Source: Allosphingosinicella sp042666435
GTDB taxonomy: Bacteria; Pseudomonadota; Alphaproteobacteria; Sphingomonadales; Sphingomonadaceae
Length of the DNA: 64,000 nucleotides
Assembly (NCBI RefSeq): GCF_042666435.1
Contig: NZ_JBHTDC010000002.1
Location: forward strand, 248,001-312,000
Direction: 5' to 3'
In this document: piece after piece, positions 57,476-64,000 of the stretch
Position numbering within the stretch: position 1 is the first letter of the stretch
Layout of the letters: each line of letters starts with the position of its first letter
Position numbers and translations under genes: made by a program
Notes under the pieces: generated by a model
The model's database searches: none
The model's input: the letters and a program-made list of their open reading frames with translations, nothing else
What the model was told of the DNA's origin: nothing

Positions 57476-58882
57476 TCAGTCTCCCGTCTGGATGCGCTCG
57501 ACCAGTTGCTTCACCGTCGGCACGAAGCCGTTGGAGTAGAAGGGATCCTTCTTGAAGCGGAAGGCGGCGTGCCCGGCGAACATCAGATTGTTATCGACCG
57601 GGCCGCCATGGGCGATGTCCTGGAGCGTCTTCTGGATGCAGAAGCTGCGCGGATCGGCGAGGCGACCCGTCGAATTCTTCTCGTTGTCGGCCCAGCTTGA
57701 GAAGGCGCACTGGCTGAGGCAGCCCATGCAGTCGGCCTGATCCTTGCGGATCATCGTCTTTTCCTCCGGCGTCACGAAGACCAGGGTCTCATCCGGCGTT
57801 TTAAGCGCTTCGGTATAGCCCTGCGCATACCATTCGCGCGCGTGGAGGAGGTCGCCGCGCGTGACCCAGTAATTCTTCTTGCCCGCGACGCCGACGTCGA
57901 GCTGAAAGCTGTGGTCGCCCAGTTCCTCCTTGGTGAAGGCGATCTGGCGGTGCGAGCGCGCTTCGAGGCCGCGCAGGAATGGGGTGCGGACCGCCGAACT
58001 GTAAAAGCCGGTCGGGGAGAATTTGTGGAGGAGGACATCGCCTTCCTCCAACGTCATCAACCGCGCCTTCCATTCCTCGGGAATCGGGCTCTCCCGGGTG
58101 AGCAGCGGCCGCGTTCCGAACTGGAATGCGATCTGGCCGAGCTCGGGATTGTCGATCCAGTCGTTCCATTCCCTCAAATTCCAGACGCCGCCGGCCATGA
58201 CGATCGGCACCTCGTCCGGAATGCCGCCCTGGCGCATCGTGTCCCTCAGCGCCTTGACGCGCGGATAGGGATCCTGCGGCACCAGCGGATCCTCGGCGTT
58301 GGACAGGCCGTTATGGCCGCCGGCCAGCCAGGGATCCTCGTAGACGACAGCCGCGAGATAGTCGGCGAATTTGGAATAAGCCCGCTTCCACAGCGCGCTG
58401 AACGCGCGGGCGGAGCTGATGATGGGAAGGTAGTTGACGCCGTAGGAGGCGGCGATCTCGGACAATTTGTAGGGCATGCCGGCGCCGCAGGTGACGCCGG
58501 CGACCATGCCCTTGGTCCTGTCCAGAACGCCGTGGAGGATGCGCTGGGCTCCGCCCATTTCCCACAGCACGTTGATGTTGATCGCGCCCTGGCCGTTCGA
58601 CATCTCAAACGCTCGGCGCACCTGCGCGACGGCGCCTTCGATGGCGTAGTGGATCAGCTCTTCGTGGCGGTCGCGGCGGGTGAGTGCGTGATAGACCTGG
58701 GGGATGATCTTGCCTTCGGGGTCGTAGCTGTCGGCGTTGACCGCGGACACCGTTCCGATGCCGCCCGCGGCCGCCCAGGCGCCCGAGCTCGCATGGTTGG
58801 TCGCGGAGACGCCCTTGCCGCCCTCGATAAGCGGAAGCACTTCGCGACCCGCATAGCGGATCGGCTGGACACCCTTGAACAT
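57476..58882 (-). CDS. Nitronate monooxygenase-family flavin oxidoreductase
   Basis: The second of two adjacent ATGs (58880-58882) is preferred because GGAGG is four to five bases upstream. The 468-residue TIM-barrel enzyme has GVSATNHASSGAWAAAGGIG, GMVAGVTCGAGMPYKLSEIA and IVMAGGVWNLREWNDWIDNP, the FMN-binding signature of 2-nitropropane dioxygenase-like proteins. It is longer than classical enzymes (about 320-380). The C-terminal extension contains CMGCLSQCAFSSW and SFCIQ, which could bind a metal or Fe-S cluster. The substrate is unknown. Confidence 0.85.
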   Translation of the reverse strand: MFKGVQPIRYAGREVLPLIEGGKGVSATNHASSGAWAAAGGIGTVSAVNADSYDPEGKIIPQVYHALTRRDRHEELIHYAIEGAVAQVRRAFEMSNGQGAININVLWEMGGAQRILHGVLDRTKGMVAGVTCGAGMPYKLSEIAASYGVNYLPIISSARAFSALWKRAYSKFADYLAAVVYEDPWLAGGHNGLSNAEDPLVPQDPYPRVKALRDTMRQGGIPDEVPIVMAGGVWNLREWNDWIDNPELGQIAFQFGTRPLLTRESPIPEEWKARLMTLEEGDVLLHKFSPTGFYSSAVRTPFLRGLEARSHRQIAFTKEELGDHSFQLDVGVAGKKNYWVTRGDLLHAREWYAQGYTEALKTPDETLVFVTPEEKTMIRKDQADCMGCLSQCAFSSWADNEKNSTGRLADPRSFCIQKTLQDIAHGGPVDNNLMFAGHAAFRFKKDPFYSNGFVPTVKQLVERIQTGD

Positions 58883-58974
58883 CATTCCTCCAAAAAACAC
58901 CGGCGCCGGTCGGGGGCGCCGCATTCGTCCGGTTCCGGCCTATAGGGGCTATATAGACGAATTGGGCAATTTTT

Positions 58975-60114
58975 TCATGCCGCCGACCCCATGAACGCGC
59001 GAGGGGCGCCGATGGCTTCACCATAGAGCCGGGAATAGGCGCCGATCATCCGCGCCTCGTCGAAGTCGGCGGTCGCCTTCTCGCGGTTGGCGCGGCCGAT
59101 GCTCCGCCGCAGATCGCGTCGTTCGGCCAGCGTGTCGAGCGCGGCCGCGAGAGCCGCCTCGTCGCCGCGCCCCACGATCAGCGGACGATTGTCGGGCGAC
59201 ACCATGGACGGGATGTCGCCCACGACCGTCGCCGCGACGGGCAGCCCCGCCGCCATCGCCTCGACCAGCGAAATAGGGAATTGCTCGCTGTCGGAGGAAA
59301 GAGCGAAGATATCGAAGCCGCCGATATAACGCGCGGGATCGGCGAGGAAGCCGGGAAGGATCACGCGGTCGGCGATATTGTGGGCGCGGGCCTCGGCGGC
59401 GATGCGGTCGCTCTCCGGCCCCTCGCCGACAATCACCAGGCGGACGTTGCGCGCCTTCATGGCCGCAACGGCGCGGACCAGGCGGGGCAGGTTCTTGACG
59501 GCGCGCAGGCCGGCGACGGTGCCGACGACGATCTCCCCTTCACGGCGCTCGAAGCCTGGGATCACGCCCTCGGCCGGTTTGGCGGCATAGCGGCCGACGG
59601 GGATGCCGTTCGGGATACGGACGATGCGAAAGCGCGGCTGCCCCCAGGCCTTGCGGGCGATTGCCTCGAGCCGCTCCGATGGCACGACCAGCCGGTGGGC
59701 GCCGGAGAGCCCCAGTCGGCGGTAGAGGTTGCGACGGGTCTTGAGCTGATCGGCCTCGTCCTCGTTGAAGCCGTCCTCATGATGGATGAGGGCGGGCCCG
59801 CCGAACAGATGATGCGCCATGACCGCGTCGAACGCGCCCCAATTGTAGGTGAGGACGAGGTCGAACTTCTTCATGAGGCGCGAGAGCCGGAACAGGCGGC
59901 GCAGGCTCGGCCGGCCGGTCAGCGCCGGCGCGTCGGCCGGAAAGTCGGCGCTGATATCCTTCGCGATCGCTTCGCGCGCGGAAAGCTGACCCGGCATGCC
60001 GCTGAGGATCGTGTGCTCCGCCGCCTCGCCGAACGCGTTCATCAACCGCACCGCCCGCGCCTCCTTGCCGCCGAGCGAGAAGGTCGAGTGAGCGTGGAGG
60101 ATGCGGACGGCCAT
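58975..60114 (-). CDS. Glycosyltransferase, GT4 type
   Basis: The ATG complementary to 60112-60114 gives 379 residues: MAVRILHAHSTFSLGGKEAR, the GT-B N-domain HEDGFNEDEADQLKTRRNLY, and the C-domain donor site IVGEGPESDRIAAEARAHNI with FALSSDSEQFPISLVEAMAA. The E-x7-E of SEQFPISLVEAMAAG is the GT4 motif. The acceptor is unknown; it may add sugar to a polysaccharide or lipid. Upstream lies a 161-bp divergent gap to the GGDEF-EAL gene. Confidence 0.9.
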   Translation of the reverse strand: MAVRILHAHSTFSLGGKEARAVRLMNAFGEAAEHTILSGMPGQLSAREAIAKDISADFPADAPALTGRPSLRRLFRLSRLMKKFDLVLTYNWGAFDAVMAHHLFGGPALIHHEDGFNEDEADQLKTRRNLYRRLGLSGAHRLVVPSERLEAIARKAWGQPRFRIVRIPNGIPVGRYAAKPAEGVIPGFERREGEIVVGTVAGLRAVKNLPRLVRAVAAMKARNVRLVIVGEGPESDRIAAEARAHNIADRVILPGFLADPARYIGGFDIFALSSDSEQFPISLVEAMAAGLPVAATVVGDIPSMVSPDNRPLIVGRGDEAALAAALDTLAERRDLRRSIGRANREKATADFDEARMIGAYSRLYGEAIGAPRAFMGSAA

Positions 60115-60275
60115 GAGATCCTTATGGAGCAGGGCGCGCCGATCGCAAAACCCGCGGGAACGCACGCTTCGTAACAAGAGCCGCGCCAAGACAGGATTAA
60201 CCTATGGAAGGTAAGGCCGGAATATAGCGGATAGCGGCTGGGGCCGAAGAGCCGAGTCGCGTCCAGGGAGAGCCG

Positions 60276-62444
60276 ATGGGGGATTTGGGGCACAAGCGAG
60301 GAAAGGCGGCGCGCGCGGCCGACAAGGGCCGCGACGGCGGCGGCCACCCGGTACCCGGCGACAGGCTTGGGCTGCGCGCGGAAGCCGAGCGTTGGCGGCG
60401 CACGCTCGACACCGTTCCCCAGATGATCTGGGCGATGCGGGTCGATGGCGGCGAAGATTATTACAACCGCCACTGGATCGAATTCGTCGGACAAATGCCC
60501 GACGGGCCGGATGGCGTCGCGCGCATCGATCTCGTCCATCCCGACGATCGCGAACAGGCCGGCGCCATCTGGCGGAAATGCCGCGCCACCGGCGAGCCTT
60601 ACGAAGCCGAATACCGCCTCCGCCACAAATCCGGCGAGTATCGCTGGATATTGAGCCGGGCGCGGGTGGAGCGCGACGAGGCGGGAGAGATGGTGCGGTG
60701 GTGCGGCGCGTGCACCGACATTCACGACCATGTGCTCGCGCAGCAGGCGCTGCGAGCGAGCGAATCCCTCAACCGCGGCATTATCGAAGCCAATCCCGAT
60801 TGCGTCGCGCTGCTCGATCTGGACGGCACCATCCTGTTCGCGAACCAGGCCACGCTGCGCGCCCGCGAGGCCGAGGATTCGGCCGCGCTCGTCGGGCGCC
60901 GGTGGGAGGACGGGTTCGACGCGACCGGGGGCAGGCGCGGTCTAGCCGCGAGGGCGCTGGCCGCGGCCCAGAAAGGCCGGCTGGGACGCGCCGTGCTGAG
61001 ACGCCCGGGCAAGCGTACGAAATGGTGGGACGCGGTGGTCGCGCCAGTGCTCGATCCCTCCGGCCGCCCGATCAAGCTGGTGTCGGTGTCCCGCGACATC
61101 ACCCGGCAGAAAGCGGCGGAGACCAAGGTTCGCTGGACCGCGCTCCACGATTCGCTGACCCGGCTTCCCAACCGGCTCCAGCTCCAGCAGAAGCTGGACG
61201 AAGCGATTGCCGGCGCGCGCGCGTCGGCGGGGACTTTCGCCCTGCTCCTGCTCGACGTCGATGATTTCAAACAGGTCAACGACACGCTTGGCCACGATTC
61301 CGGCGACGCCCTGCTCCGCGATTTCGCCGCGCGCCTCGCGGCCGCCGCCCGCCCGGGCGATCTCGTCGCCAGGCTAGGCGGCGACGAGTTCGCGGTCCTG
61401 ATCGGCGACAGGCCCAGCGAAGGCATAGAGGAAGCCGTTTCGGCGACGGTCGACCGTCTTCGCGCGCCCTGCGGGCGCGGCGACCGCGTGATGGACTGTC
61501 AGGCGAGCGTCGGCGCCAGCCTCTACCCGATCCACGGCGAGAGCCGTGCCGAATTGATGAAGAATGCGGATATCGCCCTTTACGCGGCCAAGGCGGCGGG
61601 AAGGGGCAAGCTCCGGCTGTTCACGCCGGAGATGCGCCACGAAATGCAGAAACGCGCCTCGATGCTGACCCTGGCTCGAAACGCGCTCAGGCACGAACGT
61701 ATAATCCCTTACTACCAGCCCAAGGTCGAACTCAGGACAGGCCGCGTCGCCGGCTTCGAGGCCCTGCTGAGATGGGACCATCCAGGCCGGGGAATGCAGG
61801 CGCCCGACACGATCGCGGCCGCGTTCGAGGATCTCACGCTCGCCGCCGCGATCAGCGACCGGATGATCGACGGGATCGTCGCCGACATGCGCCGCTGGAT
61901 CGACCAGGGCGTCGATTTCGGCCATGTCGCGATCAACGCCGCCGCGGCCGAATTCCGGCGCGGCGATTTCGCCGAACAATTGCTCGAGCGGCTGCGGCAC
62001 GCCTCGGTGGCGACGGGGCACGTCCAGATCGAGATCACCGAGACCGTCTTCCTCGGACGCGGCGCCGAACATGTCGAGCGGGCGCTCAAGATGCTGAGCG
62101 CGGAAGGTATCCGCATCGCGCTGGACGATTTCGGGACCGGCCATGCCTCTTTGTCGCATCTCAAGCAATTTCCGGTCGACATCATCAAGATCGACCAGTC
62201 GTTCGTGCGCGACCTGGAGCAGGATCCGGAAGACGCGGCGATCATCAATGCGGTCATCAACCTTGGCCACAACCTCGGCATCCGGACCGTCGCCGAAGGC
62301 GTGGAAACGGTGACGCAGCAGGAGTTCCTGATGGCGCTGGGCTGCGACTATGGCCAGGGCTTCCTCTACGCCAGGCCCGCTCCGGCCTCCGACGTCCCTG
62401 CCCTGCTGTCCCTGCCCCGCCCGACCAGGGCGCTGGTCGCCTGA
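60276..62444 (+). CDS. PAS-PAS-GGDEF-EAL cyclic-di-GMP protein (cytosolic)
   Basis: A 722-residue protein without membrane helices. Two PAS domains (WRRTLDTVPQMIWAMRVDGG; IIEANPDCVALLDLDGTIL) with PAC-type RWCGACTDIHDHV precede GGDEF (LTRLPNRLQLQQ; intact GGDEF near residue 367) and EAL (FEALLRWDHPGRG near 493; DDFGTGHASLSHLKQFP near 616). EAL catalytic residues appear complete. The INAAAAEF segment replaces the usual VNxS, a point to check for activity. It is divergent from the glycosyltransferase. Confidence 0.88.
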   Translation: MGDLGHKRGKAARAADKGRDGGGHPVPGDRLGLRAEAERWRRTLDTVPQMIWAMRVDGGEDYYNRHWIEFVGQMPDGPDGVARIDLVHPDDREQAGAIWRKCRATGEPYEAEYRLRHKSGEYRWILSRARVERDEAGEMVRWCGACTDIHDHVLAQQALRASESLNRGIIEANPDCVALLDLDGTILFANQATLRAREAEDSAALVGRRWEDGFDATGGRRGLAARALAAAQKGRLGRAVLRRPGKRTKWWDAVVAPVLDPSGRPIKLVSVSRDITRQKAAETKVRWTALHDSLTRLPNRLQLQQKLDEAIAGARASAGTFALLLLDVDDFKQVNDTLGHDSGDALLRDFAARLAAAARPGDLVARLGGDEFAVLIGDRPSEGIEEAVSATVDRLRAPCGRGDRVMDCQASVGASLYPIHGESRAELMKNADIALYAAKAAGRGKLRLFTPEMRHEMQKRASMLTLARNALRHERIIPYYQPKVELRTGRVAGFEALLRWDHPGRGMQAPDTIAAAFEDLTLAAAISDRMIDGIVADMRRWIDQGVDFGHVAINAAAAEFRRGDFAEQLLERLRHASVATGHVQIEITETVFLGRGAEHVERALKMLSAEGIRIALDDFGTGHASLSHLKQFPVDIIKIDQSFVRDLEQDPEDAAIINAVINLGHNLGIRTVAEGVETVTQQEFLMALGCDYGQGFLYARPAPASDVPALLSLPRPTRALVA

Positions 62445-62452
62445 ATAGAATC

Positions 62453-63205
62453 TCACGTACAAAGGGCGAGATAGGCGATTTCCATTACCGTCCCGCCCTC
62501 GATCGGCCCCGCCTCTTCGGGGCCATATTCGAGATAGTCGGAGACACCGCCAGCCGCATCCTGCCGGCGGTGCGCGAGCGGAGCGATGATCTTTCCGGCG
62601 CAGTCGATCTTCAGGCGATAGGAAACGCCGGTAGGCTCGGTCGCGCCGGGATCGTTCATCCGGAACCAGGCGGTGCGGGTGGTCGCCCCTTTCTCCACGG
62701 ACGCCGCATCGACCGATATTTCCTGTCCCGAAAGGGCGGCGCCGAGATTGACCCAGGTGGCGGCGCCGCCCGGAGCGGCGGCCGTCCCGGCGGCCGAGGC
62801 GCCGCTGGTCGCCGCCGCCGGCGCGGAAGCTTCGGGCGGGCCGAGGGGAGCGGCGACCGCTACCGGGGTCATTCCGCATGCATCGGCGGCGCGAGCATAT
62901 TCGAGCGGCACCTGGGAATCGCCGAAGGTGGTCGCCACATGCCGAAAATCGCGCGGCGTCAGCCGGCTCGGGTCGAAATAGCCGCGCTCCACGGCGCTCG
63001 CGGCGCGCTCCAGCCGGCGCAGCTGCAAAGGACTGAGGCCCGTCGCCAGCCGCTCGCCCATGCATTGGGATTCGCCCGCGTCGAAACCGTAGCGCGTCAA
63101 TTGGTCGGCGACGATGCCGGTCTTCGGCCCGATATGATCGGCGATGTTGCCGGCGCATCCGGCAAGCAGGCCCAATGACAGCAGGGCCAGCAATGATGAA
63201 CGCAT
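62453..63205 (-). CDS. Hypothetical lipoprotein, 250 aa
   Basis: The ATG complementary to 63203-63205 gives MRSSLLALLSLGLLAGCAGN with lipobox LAGC. The first domain has CMGERLATGLSPLQLRRLER. An Ala/Pro/Gly-rich linker (about residues 115-150) leads to a second beta-rich domain (WFRMNDPGATEPTGVSYRLK; GTVMEIAYLALCT) with paired cysteines. I do not recognise a family. It converges on the GGDEF-EAL gene. Confidence 0.75.
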   Translation of the reverse strand: MRSSLLALLSLGLLAGCAGNIADHIGPKTGIVADQLTRYGFDAGESQCMGERLATGLSPLQLRRLERAASAVERGYFDPSRLTPRDFRHVATTFGDSQVPLEYARAADACGMTPVAVAAPLGPPEASAPAAATSGASAAGTAAAPGGAATWVNLGAALSGQEISVDAASVEKGATTRTAWFRMNDPGATEPTGVSYRLKIDCAGKIIAPLAHRRQDAAGGVSDYLEYGPEEAGPIEGGTVMEIAYLALCT

Positions 63206-63490
63206 AAACAGCCTCCCGGCCACGCTGACTAACAACGCCCGTGCGCGATTGCACCCCCCTATCGCGCCGAGGAGCGGCGCTGGCGCGCCGGTCGCGCGGC
63301 CGGTAACAAATTCTTTATCCCTTCCCTTCGGCCGCATCCCGCGAATACTTGTCATCCAAATACAAGGAAGTAGAAGTGCCCCCGGGGGCAAGATGAGCGG
63401 CAGCCTAACGAAGCCGCCACGCGCCGTTCAGCTTGCGAGGCGCTAATGGGCCTCGTCCGCCGCTTGGCGGCTCAGTCAAGGAGGCCTAGC

Positions 63491-64000
63491 ATGAAACGTC
63501 TTTTGCTTCTCGCAACCGCGGCCTCGGCCGTCGCGCTCTCAGTGGCAGCGCCCGCCGCCGCCCAAAGCTGGCAGGCGATCAACCAGCGTCAGGCGAGCAT
63601 TGACCAGCGTATCGACCAGGGAATTCGCAGCGGCTCCCTGACGCAGCAGGAGGGAATTCAGCTGCGAGGCGAATTTCGCGCCATCGCCAATCTCGAGGCG
63701 GACTATCGCCGCACGCAGGGCGGACTTTCCGCCGGCGAGCGCGCCGACCTCGACCGTCGGTTCGATCAATTGGCCCGGCGCGTCTACGCCCAGAAGCAGG
63801 ACTGGCAGAGCCAGGGCAGCGACTGGAAGACGATCAACCAGCGGCAGGCCAGCCTCGAAGAGCGGATCGAGAACGGCGTGCGCAGCGGCGCGCTGACGTC
63901 GCAGGAGAGTATCCTGCTGCGCGGGGAATTTCGCACGATCGCCAATCTCGAGGCGCAATATCGCCGTACCGACGGAGGGCTCTCATCCGCGGAACGGGCC
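63491..64000 (+). CDS. Secreted tandem-repeat protein, 3' end cut by window edge
   Basis: The ATG at 63491 follows AAGGAGG. A signal peptide (LLLATAASAVALSVAAPAAA) is followed by repeat units of about 85 residues. The first runs from W27 (WQAINQRQASIDQRIDQGIR; LRGEFRAIANLEADYRRTQG; GGLSAGERADLDRRFDQLAR). The second begins at W112 (WKTINQRQASLEERIENGVR; LRGEFRTIANLEAQYRRTDG) and runs off the end. The units are helical and charged. The family is unrecognised. Confidence 0.8.
   Translation, partial: MKRLLLLATAASAVALSVAAPAAAQSWQAINQRQASIDQRIDQGIRSGSLTQQEGIQLRGEFRAIANLEADYRRTQGGLSAGERADLDRRFDQLARRVYAQKQDWQSQGSDWKTINQRQASLEERIENGVRSGALTSQESILLRGEFRTIANLEAQYRRTDGGLSSAERA

Noticed and set aside
63394..63447. 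Short ORF before the tandem-repeat protein
   Set aside because: Seventeen codons with no convincing ribosome binding site or known motif. I could not support it as a gene.

Overview
This window comes from a high-GC alphaproteobacterium, most likely a sphingomonad (Sphingomonadales). The evidence is the GC-rich codon use, the gene families (DUF1275, DUF6894, DUF6916, CHRD, Rrf2/NsrR, a TonB receptor paired with a beta-helix lipoprotein, an isovaleryl-CoA/methylcrotonyl-CoA operon) and the many dispersed intergenic palindromes. No plasmid, complete prophage or CRISPR array is visible.

Left part (1-19.3 kb). A truncated recX, a fatty acyl-AMP ligase and a membrane PAS-GGDEF-EAL protein lead into the translation/transcription core: tRNA-Trp, secE, nusG, rplK, rplA, rplJ, rplL. 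In most bacteria these genes are tightly packed and followed by rpoB. Here they are split by two accessory blocks. Block one (5.7-10.6 kb, between nusG and rplK) holds a DUF1275 membrane protein followed by a decayed second copy of the nusG 3' end, an internally deleted type ISP restriction-modification gene and a duplicated-HTH protein carrying a translated repeat. Block two (12-17.8 kb, between rplA and rplJ) holds a Crp/Fnr regulator, an Hsp20 gene with an apparent ROSE thermometer and RpoH promoter, a CHASE2-EAL protein, a CtrA-box-linked 12-codon Trp-rich ORF with its own terminator, a 23-aa membrane peptide and a CHRD protein. rplL is followed by a type II secretion operon instead of rpoB.

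Middle part (19.3-40.1 kb). A complete T2SS operon gspCDEFGHIJKLMN runs on the minus strand. It has a candidate PhoB operator in front of gspC and palindromic repeats at several internal gene junctions, one of which is translated into the GspH leader. To its right lie a 2OG-Fe(II) dioxygenase, a large RTX-type repeat protein, a lipoprotein/TonB-receptor pair, a second GspC-like gene and the prepilin peptidase gspO. Together these look like a phosphate-starvation-responsive T2SS with its candidate surface cargo. That reading is inference.

Right part (40.1-64 kb). A leucine/isovalerate catabolic operon (isovaleryl-CoA dehydrogenase, both methylcrotonyl-CoA carboxylase subunits, MaoC hydratase, CoA ester lyase) contains a DUF4262 gene between the carboxylase subunits. 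It is followed by a thiolase, an MscS channel, a trehalose operon (otsB, GH15, otsA), a DUF6916-GNAT-DUF6916 group, an SH3 protein, an NsrR/truncated-haemoglobin nitric-oxide module with a visible operator, a nitronate-monooxygenase-like enzyme, a glycosyltransferase, a third GGDEF-EAL protein, a lipoprotein, and a secreted protein made of about 85-residue tandem repeats that runs off the end.

Functional calls rest on motifs read by eye. No database search was possible.
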